A stretch of DNA of 64,000 nucleotides from Mesorhizobium sp. M1B.F.Ca.ET.045.04.1.1 (GCF_003952465.1 NZ_CP034448.1:3945001-4009000); one strand, 5' to 3'; numbered from the stretch's first letter, positions 41,028-49,961 are shown. The notes: generated by a model not told the origin, from the letters alone. Translations and numbers: made by a program.

Positions 41028-42706
41028 CTCCAATCTACGGCAAACTGGCGCTGCAAGGGAATCGCTGGGTGCTCAGCGATATCCCGCCGCATGTCGCCAT
41101 CCGCATGAAGGACATCTTCAGGCGCATCCCAAAGACACAGACGAAAGTGTTCGATCTTCCGGCCACCGATGAAATGTCGGCCGACCTGTCGTGGTTCATG
41201 AAGCGCTATCCGCTGGCGATGTCGGATACGGACAGAGATCTGCTCGAGGGCCGGCGCGCCAAATTCGATCAAGACCGTGCGAATGTCGAAGCCATTCTGT
41301 CGCCGGAATGGAAGTCCCAACAAGTCAGGCATGGTTTCCGGCCTGGCTATGCTCCTTACGAGATGCAGCAACAGGCAGTCGAACTCCTGCATCTGACTCG
41401 GCGCCTCTTGCTCGGCGATGACGTTGGGTTCGGCAAGACCATCGTGGCCATGGCGGCACTCGCCGGCTCGCAATACCTGCCAGCGGCGATCGTAGTGCAG
41501 GCCCATCTGCCACAACAGTGGGTCGACGAGTTCATCAAGCCGTTCACCTACATGACCGCGCATGTCATCAAGGGCACCGAGCCCTATCGGCTGCCCCCGG
41601 CCAATCTCTACATCTTCCGCTACACCAACATCCACGGCTGGGCCGATCTCGCCGCGACTGGCATGTTCAAGGCTGTCGTGTTCGACGAGATCCAAGACCT
41701 GCGTGCCGGCTTCGAAATGGAAGGCAGGCCGGGAGAGGGGACGCGCAAGGGCGCCGCGGCGAAAGTGTTTGCCGACAATGCCGAGTTGAGGCTCGGGCTC
41801 TCAGCGACCCCGGTGTTCAACTACGGCTCGGAAATCTGGAACATCATGCAGTTCATCGACCCCGACGTGCTCGGCGATTGGTGGGAGTTCGTCCGCGAAT
41901 GGTGCCACAGCAAGAACGGCAAATGGTTGGTCACCGATCCTGATGCACTTGGAACCTACCTGCGTGAGGCGAAGGTGTTCCTGCGCCGCATCAGACAGGG
42001 TAGGCCGATCAACCGCATTCCGATCGAGGTCGATTTCGACGAGGACGTTGCGGCCGACGCCGAGAAACTGGCGCGCTCGCTGGCGATGAAGGTGATCGGC
42101 GGAAAGTTCCACGAGGCAGGCCAGGCCGCGCGCGAGCTCGATGCCTTCGCCCGCCTGCAAACCGGGCTGGCCAAGGCCAAGAGTGTGGCGACCTATGTGC
42201 GGATGCTCATCGAGGAAGGTGGCGAACAGATCATCCTCGGTGGCTGGCACCGCGAAGTCTACAAGATCTGGCTGGAGGAACTCGCCGACTTCAAGCCAAT
42301 CCTCTACACAGGAACCGAATCGCCGCAGCAGAAGGATCGAGCGAAGAAGGCCTTCATCAATCGAGAGGCTAACCCGCTCATCATCTCGCTCCGGTCTGGC
42401 GCTGGTCTGGATGGCCTTCAGCGCGTCTGCAGCACTGTTGTCGTCGGCGAATTCGACTGGTCGCCCCAAGTGGTCGAGCAGCTGCTCGGTCGCGTTGATC
42501 GACCTGGGCAGACCAAAGACGAGGTCACTGCGATATTCCCCTATGTGAACTTCGGATCCGATCCGACCATCATGGCCGTCAACGCCATAAAGAAGGATCA
42601 GGCCCGCGGCATCAACGATCCCGGGATGGCGCTGCCGAAGGTCTATACGGACGAGTCGCGCATCAAGCTTCTGGCGCAGCAGTTCTTGGAAAAGAGATCC
42701 GCATGA
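41024..42706 (+). CDS. SNF2/DEAD-like helicase
   Basis: 560 aa. Motif I LGDDVGFGKT, motif II FDEIQ (DEAH replaced by DEIQ), motif III LGLSATP, motif V/VI region SLRSGAGLDGLQ and QLLGRVDRPGQ. N-terminal 110 residues have no clear domain. Phage SNF2-like helicases accompany replication genes. Coupled by ATGA to the methyltransferase and to the DnaA-like gene. Confidence 0.9.
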   Translation: MTPIYGKLALQGNRWVLSDIPPHVAIRMKDIFRRIPKTQTKVFDLPATDEMSADLSWFMKRYPLAMSDTDRDLLEGRRAKFDQDRANVEAILSPEWKSQQVRHGFRPGYAPYEMQQQAVELLHLTRRLLLGDDVGFGKTIVAMAALAGSQYLPAAIVVQAHLPQQWVDEFIKPFTYMTAHVIKGTEPYRLPPANLYIFRYTNIHGWADLAATGMFKAVVFDEIQDLRAGFEMEGRPGEGTRKGAAAKVFADNAELRLGLSATPVFNYGSEIWNIMQFIDPDVLGDWWEFVREWCHSKNGKWLVTDPDALGTYLREAKVFLRRIRQGRPINRIPIEVDFDEDVAADAEKLARSLAMKVIGGKFHEAGQAARELDAFARLQTGLAKAKSVATYVRMLIEEGGEQIILGGWHREVYKIWLEELADFKPILYTGTESPQQKDRAKKAFINREANPLIISLRSGAGLDGLQRVCSTVVVGEFDWSPQVVEQLLGRVDRPGQTKDEVTAIFPYVNFGSDPTIMAVNAIKKDQARGINDPGMALPKVYTDESRIKLLAQQFLEKRSA

Positions 42707-43089
42707 AAAGGATCCCCAAGCAAGACATGCTGGCGGTGCGTCATGTGCCGCTGTGGGCCCGGGAGATCATCAACGAGGTCGCCTCGAAGCACGGCGTCGC
42801 CGCCAATGTCATCGTCATGGACTTCAGGGACGACAAGACCTGCCGCGCACGTCGGGAAGCCATGTATCAGATCAAGGTGAAGAAGCCGACGCTGTCATCG
42901 CCGCAGATCGCCAAATGGTTCGACAAGAACTGGACGACGGTCCTCTATTCGCTGGCGCGCCATTCCCATGAGACCGGCGATCCGCCGATATCGAACTACA
43001 GCCTTGAGAAGAGATTGCAGCGGCCGTCGACCGGCAGGCCTGTTGGCAGGCCAAGGAAGGAAAAGGAGGCGCCGCATGCGGCTCGTTGA
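42703..43089 (+). CDS. DnaA domain IV-like DNA-binding protein
   Basis: 128 aa. The central region (ARREAMYQIKVKKPTLSSPQIAKWFDKNWTTVLYSLARH) follows the DnaA box-binding domain (RxxAMYLxR...SLPxIGxxFGxRDHTTVxxA), with NWTTVL in place of DHTTV. No AAA+ part is present. C-terminus RPVGRPRKEKE is an AT-hook. It could bind the phage or host origin. Confidence 0.8.
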   Translation: MKRIPKQDMLAVRHVPLWAREIINEVASKHGVAANVIVMDFRDDKTCRARREAMYQIKVKKPTLSSPQIAKWFDKNWTTVLYSLARHSHETGDPPISNYSLEKRLQRPSTGRPVGRPRKEKEAPHAAR

Positions 43090-43906
43090 TTCAAGACCGT
43101 TTGCGTCATTCGTCGGTGAGATCGTTTCCGAAAAACTCGGCACTACGCCCCAGTTGATGTGGCTGCCGATCGCGAATCTCCGTATCGACGAGACCTATCA
43201 GCGGGAAGTGCTGCGCAATGGCGCGCGGAACATTGGCCGGATCGCCAGGTACTTCGACTGGTCGTTGTTCGGGGTCGTCGTCGTCGCGTCTTTGGGAGAT
43301 GGCTTTTACGCCATTGTCGACGGGCAGCATCGCACCATCGCAGCCGACATCCGCGGCGTCATAAAGGTGCCGTGCGTCGTCATCGCAGCTGACCCCGGAA
43401 AGCAGGCGAAGGCTTTCGCCGCGATCAACGGATCCGTGACTGCCATCCACCCCCTTGCGATCTTCGCGGCCGATGTCGCGGCCGGCGACGATGCGGCGGT
43501 TCGTCTGCGCGATGTCTGCCTCGCCGGCGGCGTCACGATCTGCCGCAATCCGGTGCCATCAAATCTCATGAAGCCTGGCCAGACGATCGCCGTCGGCACG
43601 TTGAAGGAATGCCTGAAGAGTTACGGTGCCGATCACCTGGCTTTGGCGCTGCGCTGCATAACCGTCCACGGGGGCCGAGGGACGGGTCTGGTGAAGTCAC
43701 CGGCAATCAAGGCCATTTGCCACGTCCTCGACGCCGAGCGCTCGTGGATGGTGCCGGAAGGCCGCCTAATAAAGGCGATGTCGAGGTTCGATCTACGCAA
43801 TGAGTTGAACGATGCTGATGTTGAAGCGCGGCAGAAGCATATGCGGCACCACTCGGCGTTGGCGCTCCGACTCTTCGATTACCTCGACGCGGAGATCGGT
43901 GCCTGA
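43076..43906 (+). CDS. ParB/Srx-fold protein (DUF6551-like)
   Basis: 276 aa from ATG 43076 with AAGGAGG. MWLPIANLRIDETYQREV, FYAIVDGQHRTIAADI and VIAADPGKQAKAFAAING form the ParB nuclease-like N-terminal pattern (including DGQHR). The C-terminal half is helical. Such phage ParB-like proteins are often beside replication genes; CTP or nuclease activity is not known here. Confidence 0.82.
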   Translation: MRLVDSRPFASFVGEIVSEKLGTTPQLMWLPIANLRIDETYQREVLRNGARNIGRIARYFDWSLFGVVVVASLGDGFYAIVDGQHRTIAADIRGVIKVPCVVIAADPGKQAKAFAAINGSVTAIHPLAIFAADVAAGDDAAVRLRDVCLAGGVTICRNPVPSNLMKPGQTIAVGTLKECLKSYGADHLALALRCITVHGGRGTGLVKSPAIKAICHVLDAERSWMVPEGRLIKAMSRFDLRNELNDADVEARQKHMRHHSALALRLFDYLDAEIGA

Positions 43907-43908
43907 CC

Positions 43909-44553
43909 ATGGTCCGCCCGAAGGCATTCGATGACGATCTGATCAAGAGTGGCCCCAAGCTGATGGCATTTGCTGTCAGCCTCGCCGGCGATCGTGATCG
44001 GGCCCTGGATCTCGTGCAATCGACGATGCTGCGTGCGCTTGAGAAGTTCGAGCAGTTCCAATCAGGGACAAACCTCCATGCATGGCTGTTCACGATCATG
44101 CGCAATGATTGGATTTCGACATGCCGCAAGCGCGGGCGCGAGGTTGAGGACGTCGACGATGCTTTCGCGAAAGCGGTTCCGATCGGCGAGGGGCAAAGTT
44201 CCGCCGTTGACCTGAAAGTCATACGCCGGCGCATGCGGATGATGAACTCGGACATGCGCAAGGTGGTCGAACTCGCCACACTTGGTCATGAGTATCATGA
44301 GATAGCCGTGCGCTTCGGCATTGCCGAAGGGACGGTTAAAAGCCGTGTCAGCCGTGCGCGCGATTTCCTCGAATCCGGAGATGAGGCGACACTCGCCGAA
44401 CCGGCGGCCGAAGTGCAGCCCGTTCCACGCAAGGCGACGATCACCAAATTGTATGAGCGTGGCGCTTCGACGACCGAGATCGCCGAGGCAACAAGCCTGA
44501 CGCGCTCGGAAGTGATGCGCGCCATCGGCGAACTGAAGTTGAAGCGCAAATGA
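43909..44553 (+). CDS. ECF-type RNA polymerase sigma factor with extra C-terminal HTH
   Basis: 214 aa. Region 2 AFAVSLAGDRDRALDLVQSTMLRALEKFEQFQSGTNLHAWLFTIMRND and region 4 VVELATLGHEYHEIAVRFGIAEGTVKSRVSRARDFL mark an ECF sigma factor. After about residue 165 there is an additional HTH (ITKLYERGASTTEIAEATSLTRSEVMRAI). No anti-sigma gene is nearby. Second sigma factor in this block. Confidence 0.88.
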   Translation: MVRPKAFDDDLIKSGPKLMAFAVSLAGDRDRALDLVQSTMLRALEKFEQFQSGTNLHAWLFTIMRNDWISTCRKRGREVEDVDDAFAKAVPIGEGQSSAVDLKVIRRRMRMMNSDMRKVVELATLGHEYHEIAVRFGIAEGTVKSRVSRARDFLESGDEATLAEPAAEVQPVPRKATITKLYERGASTTEIAEATSLTRSEVMRAIGELKLKRK

Positions 44554-45701
44554 GCCGGCAGGACGACGCACAGGAAATCCGCCGGCGACTCGAGGATGAC
44601 ATCGAGGGCGTGCTCGACGCGACCTATCCAGGCTGGATGCAGCGCGGGAAAATTGCCTATCTGACGCCGAAGAACAACAAGGAACTCGGGTCATTCACGG
44701 TCTCGCTCGATGACAGCAACAAGATGCCGCGGGGATCTTGGTATCGCTTCAGCCAGTCGATTGGTGGCGGCAGCATCGAACTCATCTCCTATTGGAAGAC
44801 CGGCCGCAAGGATGATTACCGCGAGGCGTTCAAGTGGGCTCGAGATTTTCTTGGCATCCAGCAGCACGAAGAATCTCCGCAAGAGAAGGCTGAACGTGAA
44901 GCGCGCCAAGCGAAGGAGCGCCAGCAACGTGAAGCCAAAGCCAAGGCTGATGCCGAACGGACGGCGAAGAAGAATCAGGAGCGCACGCTCAGCGCCAAGG
45001 AAGTTTGGGACGAAAGCAAGCCGCTCGAGGGCACTCTCGGCGAGCAATATCTGATCGCCCGCGGCATCCCTCCAATCGCACAGTGGCCATGGAAGCCGGA
45101 TGACACGCTGCGCTTTCATCCGGCGCTGGATTTCGAACCCGACCGCGACGCTGGCCGCTTTCCGGCCGTTGTCTGCAAGGTCGTCGACGCCTTCGGTGAT
45201 CTTATAGCGGTGTGGCAAATCTACCTGCAGCGCGACAAGCCGGCCAAGGCCGATCTGTCGCCGAGCCCGAAGATCGGCCGCGGTCCGGCCACCGGCGGCG
45301 CCATCCGGATCGGCGGTGACGCGGCCGAGATCGACGGGGCCGAAGGCGCCGAGACGGCGCTCGGTGCCTGGTTTCTGGATGGCCACCGAAGGCCTGTTTG
45401 GTCGTTTATGTCGACCAGCGGCATGAAGAATTTCGAGCCGCCGACTTTCGTGGAGCGGCTCGGGATATGGAAGGACGGCGACAAGGCCGTCATGGGGCCG
45501 CAGGGGCGCGTGTTGCCGCCGCCCGGTCAGCATGCGGCCGAGGAACTGCAGAAGCGCATGAAATCCGTCGGGATCAAATGCCCGATCCATGACGTCTGCC
45601 GTGATGGCGATGCGCTCGATCTCTGGAACTCGCGGCAGAAATTCGAAAAACGCATGGTGAAGGAAGGCGGGAATGGCGAAGCAGCAAACACAGCATCTTG
45701 A
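44550..45701 (+). CDS. Phage primase-like protein (DUF7146/Toprim type)
   Basis: 383 aa. N-terminal part (WMQRGKIAYLTPKNNKELGSFTVSLDDS...RGSWYRFSQSIGGGSIELI) resembles the zinc/CHC2-like substrate region seen in phage primases. A long charged linker (Glu/Lys/Gln) follows, then the Toprim-like region (GAIRIGG...AEGAETALGAWF). Position directly before the helicase supports a primase role. Confidence 0.75.
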   Translation: MSRQDDAQEIRRRLEDDIEGVLDATYPGWMQRGKIAYLTPKNNKELGSFTVSLDDSNKMPRGSWYRFSQSIGGGSIELISYWKTGRKDDYREAFKWARDFLGIQQHEESPQEKAEREARQAKERQQREAKAKADAERTAKKNQERTLSAKEVWDESKPLEGTLGEQYLIARGIPPIAQWPWKPDDTLRFHPALDFEPDRDAGRFPAVVCKVVDAFGDLIAVWQIYLQRDKPAKADLSPSPKIGRGPATGGAIRIGGDAAEIDGAEGAETALGAWFLDGHRRPVWSFMSTSGMKNFEPPTFVERLGIWKDGDKAVMGPQGRVLPPPGQHAAEELQKRMKSVGIKCPIHDVCRDGDALDLWNSRQKFEKRMVKEGGNGEAANTAS

Positions 45702-47043
45702 AAACCTCGCTGCCGAGCGCATGGTGCTCGGCAAGGTTCTTCAGTCCGAGGCATCCTTTTGGGCAGTTGCCGACGCCCTGCATGCCTTCCACTTCTCGCG
45801 CGAGATCCATCAGCGCATCTACCAGGCAATCCGCGACATCCTGACCGAAGGCAAGCGGATGTCGATCGCCATCATCGAAAGCCGGCTCGGGCCTGAATAC
45901 GATGACGACGGAAAATCCACCGTGTCACTCCTCACCGCACTGCTGCGCGACGCCGAGAACAATGAATCGGCGTTGGACGAAGTGGAACAGATTGTCGATC
46001 TCTGGCGCCACCGCAAGCTGATCGAGACGCTCGAGCATGGGCTGAAGGAGGCGAAGAAGCCGAACGTCATGCCAGCCGACCTGCTTTCCGACATGGAAGT
46101 GAAGATCAAGGACATCAACGTCAATAGCCAGGCTGAACCGCTGAAGTGGATCGGCGACATTGCCGGTAAGGTGCTGACCCGATCTGCGAAGACGAAGGAC
46201 ACCGGCATTATCCCGGGCTTCGACACAGGCCTGCCGACGCTCGATCAACTGATCGGCCGAATCCATGCCGGCGATCTGGGGTTCATCGGAGCGCGCGCGG
46301 GGGACGCCAAGACGCTGCTTTCCTTCCAATTGGCCTTGCGCGCGCAACTCTACATGCCCGGCATCTTCTTCGAGCTCGAGATGAAGGACGAGGATCTTAC
46401 GGCTCGCGCCATGGCAGGCGAGACCAATGTGTCGGTCGCCGAGATCGAGGCAGGCTCCTATGACGCTTTCGCGCTGGAGGATCTGAAATCTGCCAGAGAC
46501 AAGCTGAAGGGTGCCAGAATCGTCATCGATGATCGACCAAAGCTTGCGGTCGAACAAATGCGGGATAGATGTGTGGCCATGAAGCGCCGGCACGGTCTCG
46601 GCTTTGCGGTTGTCGACCATGTTCGCCTGGTCAGGACATTCAACAAGTCGACGAACAAGTTTGACCGGATCGAGCATGTGACAGGCGAGTTCAAGGCGCT
46701 GGCAAAGGATCTCGGTATCGCTTTTATCGTGCTTTCGCAGGTGACCAGATCATCGCAGAGACGAGATGATCCATTCCCGAATCTGACGGACCTCGATGGC
46801 GGCGGCAGTATTGAACAAGACGCGGATTGGTGCGTCTCACTGTTCAGGCGAGATCGGTGGCTGAAGGGTCAACGGCCGCAGGAGATGGACAGCAAGGAGG
46901 GCAGGGAGTGGGCCGAACAGATGCAGCGCTGGAAGAACAGGATCGAGGTGCGATGCCTCAAGAGGCGGCGCGGTGAAGACGGCGAGACGGCCGAATTCGA
47001 GTTCGACGGTCGCCGCGGGCAACTCCGGGAAGTGGAGCGTTGA
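45673..47043 (+). CDS. Replicative DnaB-like helicase with divergent P-loop
   Basis: 456 aa. N-terminal DnaB_N helices (LENLAAERMVLGKVLQSEASFWAVADAL...FSREIHQRIYQAI) and a RecA-fold C-terminal domain: GFDTGLPTLDQLIGRIHAGDLGFIGARAGDAKTLL, Walker B-like GFAVVDHVRLV, LSQVTRSSQRR, GGGSIEQDADWCVSLFRR. The Walker A reads ARAGDAKT instead of xRPxxGKT; the Gly before Lys is Ala. It overlaps the primase gene by 29 bp. Confidence 0.92.
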   Translation: MAKQQTQHLENLAAERMVLGKVLQSEASFWAVADALHAFHFSREIHQRIYQAIRDILTEGKRMSIAIIESRLGPEYDDDGKSTVSLLTALLRDAENNESALDEVEQIVDLWRHRKLIETLEHGLKEAKKPNVMPADLLSDMEVKIKDINVNSQAEPLKWIGDIAGKVLTRSAKTKDTGIIPGFDTGLPTLDQLIGRIHAGDLGFIGARAGDAKTLLSFQLALRAQLYMPGIFFELEMKDEDLTARAMAGETNVSVAEIEAGSYDAFALEDLKSARDKLKGARIVIDDRPKLAVEQMRDRCVAMKRRHGLGFAVVDHVRLVRTFNKSTNKFDRIEHVTGEFKALAKDLGIAFIVLSQVTRSSQRRDDPFPNLTDLDGGGSIEQDADWCVSLFRRDRWLKGQRPQEMDSKEGREWAEQMQRWKNRIEVRCLKRRRGEDGETAEFEFDGRRGQLREVER

Positions 47044-47044
47044 C

Positions 47045-48091
47045 ATGAAGCCGGAAAAGCAGGCCAAGCAGCAAAAGAAGAAGGAACTGGGTATCGTAAC
47101 CTTCACGATCTCGGTCTTGTGGCTAAGCGGTAGGTCGATCAAGGCGATCGCCATGTTGAGCCAGAGGTCGACCGGCAGCATTCGTGGAATCGTCCACCGC
47201 GCTTTCCCGACGCCGCGCGAGCAGATGTCGATCGCAGACAGGCAAGAAAAGCTGGACGAGATGAAGAGGCACCGCGTCGACGAGGGGAGACTTCCGGACA
47301 AGTATTTCATCGCCGCCGAATTGGCGCCGGCGCAGGCAGCTCCGGCCAAATCCGAGCCATCCGTCCTTGGTCCGCTGTCCTGGTACATGAAGCCTAAGCC
47401 GCAGGCACCAGCACCTCTTCCGGTTCCGGATTCGCGAACCAGAGAAGGGCGCAAGGAAATCCAACGCCGGAAGCAGCAAGCCAGGCGCGAGGAAAAGCTT
47501 GCCGCCGAGGAGCAGGCAGCCCGTGAAATGGGGGGTGCCGAGAATCGCGGCCTGAAGGGCTCGGCGCTCGAATATCTGCATGACATCGGGACATTGGCCG
47601 ATCCCGCCGAGAAGCGCGTCGATGCACCGAAGATCAGTGGGATCTCAAGCAAGGAACGCCGCAAGGAAGCTGGAAGGATACTGCGCGGCTACATGGATGG
47701 CTGCCGCATCGGCGGCATGAGTAGCATCGACTTCGACCGCGTCGGTCGGGGTTCGAACAGCCGCCTCGCCATTTCAGCCTACCGACTTCAGGCGATCCAT
47801 GCCATCGGCGCCATCCGGCAGATGATGACCGACCGCGATTTTGCGCTGCTTGAGGCGGTCGTCGACCGGGACGAGTGCGTCTGGGAAAGCATTCCCAGCA
47901 CGCAGGCGCGCAGTCTGGTCTATGAGGCAATCCGGCAGGCGCTCGACGTCGTCGCTGTGTTCGAGGAATTGATGGGTCGTACCGCATTCGCCTCGAGGTG
48001 GGGACGCGAGTTGCCGATTGTGAAAGGCATGGAGAGGGACGAGGCGCGGCGCGTCTCCAATGCGGCGGAACAGATATTGAGGCAAGCCTGA
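47045..48091 (+). CDS. Hypothetical replication-region protein with N-terminal HTH
   Basis: 348 aa from ATG 47045. The N-terminus (LWLSGRSIKAIAMLSQRSTGSIRGIVHRAF) looks like an HTH; a charged low-complexity linker follows; the C-terminal 150 residues (SALEYLHDIGTLAD...MSSIDFDRVGRGSNSRLAISAYRLQAIHAIGAIRQMM) recall the DUF6456-type alphaproteobacterial domain. Possibly an initiator or helicase loader given its place after dnaB; unproven. Confidence 0.6.
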   Translation: MKPEKQAKQQKKKELGIVTFTISVLWLSGRSIKAIAMLSQRSTGSIRGIVHRAFPTPREQMSIADRQEKLDEMKRHRVDEGRLPDKYFIAAELAPAQAAPAKSEPSVLGPLSWYMKPKPQAPAPLPVPDSRTREGRKEIQRRKQQARREEKLAAEEQAAREMGGAENRGLKGSALEYLHDIGTLADPAEKRVDAPKISGISSKERRKEAGRILRGYMDGCRIGGMSSIDFDRVGRGSNSRLAISAYRLQAIHAIGAIRQMMTDRDFALLEAVVDRDECVWESIPSTQARSLVYEAIRQALDVVAVFEELMGRTAFASRWGRELPIVKGMERDEARRVSNAAEQILRQA

Positions 48092-48435
48092 TGTGTGAAC
48101 GTCTACCTGGCCGCAGGGCCTCGGAGGTTCTGGAATTCCACCATATCGAAGCCAACGGCAACAAGTCTCCGTTCACATCGACAATCGGCTTCTATGCGGA
48201 TGGCCGGATCGGCGAAATGTTCATCTATGCGCAGAAGGCCGATTCAGCCATCGGCCTGATCTGCCATGATGCCGCCGTGCTAATCTCGATCGCCCTGCAG
48301 TGCGGCGCTACCATCGAGGAGTTGCGCAGCTCAGTCGCGCGCACCAGCATCGAAGGCGGGCGACCGCAAAGCATCATCGGGACGGCCCTTGATGTCCTGG
48401 CGGCGCGGGAGGCTGAAGGTGGTAAAGGCCCTTGA
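48091..48435 (+). CDS. Stand-alone TSCPD-domain protein
   Basis: 114 aa, TGATG overlap. The sequence STIGFYADGRIGEMFIYAQKADSAIGLICHDAAVLISIALQCGATIEELRSS matches the TSCPD domain found at the C-terminus of B12-dependent ribonucleotide reductases, but with the CPxC cysteines replaced. Stand-alone copies are widespread in alphaproteobacterial phages. Function unknown. Confidence 0.75.
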   Translation: MCERLPGRRASEVLEFHHIEANGNKSPFTSTIGFYADGRIGEMFIYAQKADSAIGLICHDAAVLISIALQCGATIEELRSSVARTSIEGGRPQSIIGTALDVLAAREAEGGKGP

Positions 48436-48640
48436 TGTCCCGCACGCCGCCGCAGTCGAGGCCAGCATTGACGATGACGGCAACGTTCACATTGTCTTGA
48501 AGGATGAGAAGGGTAACCCGTTTGCCGGCGTCGTCTTCACGCTCAATGGTGCGATCAGCACGGTCGAAGATCTTAGCGATCTCATCGACGATTACATCGA
48601 CAAGCACGACACCATTGGACCGTGCATTGGCAGCGCCTAG
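48419..48640 (+). CDS. Hypothetical small acidic protein
   Basis: 73 aa from GTG 48419, chosen because GGGAGG ends seven bases upstream. Sequence (VEASIDDDGNVHIVLKDEKGNPFAGVVFTLNG...LSDLIDDYIDKHD) is acidic and beta/alpha. Last gene of the rightward block; its stop overlaps tail-to-tail with the stop of the leftward gene, leaving no room for a terminator between blocks. Confidence 0.65.
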   Translation: MVKALDVPHAAAVEASIDDDGNVHIVLKDEKGNPFAGVVFTLNGAISTVEDLSDLIDDYIDKHDTIGPCIGSA

Positions 48641-49185
48641 CCGGTCTCCAGCCGGCGCGGCTTGCGCTCGGATGTGACTTTGTCCGTCACGTTCTCGGCT
48701 ATATCGATGTTGGTAGCGTCCGCCCGGAACAAGGCAAGCAGGACGCGGATCGGATGCGGCACATCCTCGGCGCCGTCGATCCAAGTCAGCACGCGATGCT
48801 GACTGGTGGCGTAGAGATAGGCGAGGAAGGACGGCGTGATGCCGGCGGCGCGCAGTTGCTCGGCCAGTTCCGGGCCCGACAGGCGCACATAGCGCTCCGG
48901 CTTGCCCTGCTGCTTATTGGCCCTGATCCTCGGACCGTTCAGCACCTCGGCCATGCGCCTCCAGCCGGCGAGCTCGGCCTCGAACTCGGTGCTATAGACG
49001 GCCGGCGTCTTGCCATCGGGGCGAACGATGTCGGCAACAAGGCCTGGCGCAATCCACACGGCAACATAGCCCGCGCCGCGGTTGTTGGGCTCGGCCCACG
49101 CCCTGTAGATCGGATTGCTCTTGTTCGCCATTCCATCTCCGTATGCGCCACGATCGGCTTTCGAATCGGCAACGATCAAATCCAT
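48637..49185 (-). CDS. HTH-containing hypothetical protein
   Basis: 182 aa from ATG 49185 with AAAGGAG nine bases upstream and a family hairpin leader. An internal ATG at 49131 (164 aa) also has GGAG and a hairpin GCC-ACGATC-GGC (49147-49158) upstream, so either may be used. C-terminal GPELAEQLRAAGITPSFLAYLYATSQHRVLTWIDGAEDVPHPIRVLL is an XRE-like HTH. Last gene of the second leftward block. Confidence 0.7.
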   Translation of the reverse strand: MDLIVADSKADRGAYGDGMANKSNPIYRAWAEPNNRGAGYVAVWIAPGLVADIVRPDGKTPAVYSTEFEAELAGWRRMAEVLNGPRIRANKQQGKPERYVRLSGPELAEQLRAAGITPSFLAYLYATSQHRVLTWIDGAEDVPHPIRVLLALFRADATNIDIAENVTDKVTSERKPRRLETG

Positions 49186-49205
49186 AGGTCAAAACTCCTT
49201 TTTTG

Positions 49206-49215
49206 TCACGATTGA
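49206..49215 (-). promoter_or_regulatory. Leader hairpin H1
   Basis: Minus-strand UCA-AUCG-UGA, weakest of the set (3-bp stem), 20 nt before ATG 49185. Kept because the following sequence (CAAAAAAGGAGTTTTGACCT) matches the leader of the 57637 gene. Confidence 0.4.
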
Positions 49216-49324
49216 TGAGCGGGGACGGGGCAAGCCCGCCAGCGCGCGTTTTGCTTGGCCGGTAGTTTGCTGCGTCCGAAGGCCTTCGCGTGCGCTGGCG
49301 GCCAAATCTGGCGGCAAAGCGCGC

Positions 49325-49801
49325 CTAATGCTTCATGATCCGGAATGCGTGCTTGTGATCGTCGTGGAACTTCGGTTCCTTCGGAGGATAAAGGCCGCGC
49401 TGGCGAAGCTCCGTGACAGCATGGCGGTGGCGCGCCGCCCTGGCGTCGTCGTAGAGGATCTCCTCGTCCGGACAGTCGTCGATCCAGGCAATGAATTTCT
49501 TCGCCGCCTCATGGCCATGGGCTGCGGCCAAGCCGAGCGCCATGCGGCTGGCGATCTCGTTGATCTCGTCGCGTCCGATCCGTCCAGCTTGGGACACGCA
49601 TTGATCCGATGCCAGCCGTCGCAGACGCACGAATGCCATTCGGGTGGCGATCGCCGCTTCGGTCTCGGCGAATGACATACCCTCGGCGCGGCAATGATTC
49701 CGGAACCGGCGCATCGGCGCGTCATGCGCTTCGGGAAGCAGGCCGACGGCCACGCCGGCGACGACCAGGATCAGGATGACGATGGGTCCATATTCAAGCA
49801 T
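49325..49801 (-). CDS. Membrane-anchored hypothetical protein
   Basis: 158 aa. One N-terminal TM segment (IVILILVVAGVAVGLLP), then a helical soluble part rich in Arg/Ala (AEGMSFAETEAAIATRMAFVRLRRLASDQ). Its ATG overlaps the stop of the 45-aa gene upstream (ATGCTTGA), implying coupling. Not recognised. Confidence 0.6.
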   Translation of the reverse strand: MLEYGPIVILILVVAGVAVGLLPEAHDAPMRRFRNHCRAEGMSFAETEAAIATRMAFVRLRRLASDQCVSQAGRIGRDEINEIASRMALGLAAAHGHEAAKKFIAWIDDCPDEEILYDDARAARHRHAVTELRQRGLYPPKEPKFHDDHKHAFRIMKH

Positions 49802-49931
49802 CGGTGTTGCGCCTTTTGCGGGCCGCCGTCTCCTGCTCGATCTCGTTTGCCCATTCGGCCAAATAATCCTTGACCGGATCGGCGAAGATGATGCGGCGCA
49901 CGGCCGCGAATATGGTGCGAAGCGTTTTCAT
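49794..49931 (-). CDS. 45-aa protein, first gene of a hairpin-led pair
   Basis: 45 aa (MKTLRTIFAAVRRIIFADPV..., ending KRRNTDA). AGGAG lies seven bases before the ATG and a strong hairpin 16 nt upstream. Amphipathic start, charged end. Support comes from the leader and the overlap with the next gene. Confidence 0.65.
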   Translation of the reverse strand: MKTLRTIFAAVRRIIFADPVKDYLAEWANEIEQETAARKRRNTDA

Positions 49932-49947
49932 GCCGGTCTCCTTTCTT

Positions 49948-49961
49948 TGCCACAGTTGGCA
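49948..49961 (-). promoter_or_regulatory. Leader hairpin H2
   Basis: UGCCA-ACUG-UGGCA, 5-bp stem, 16 nt before ATG 49931, with AGGAG between. Confidence 0.7.
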
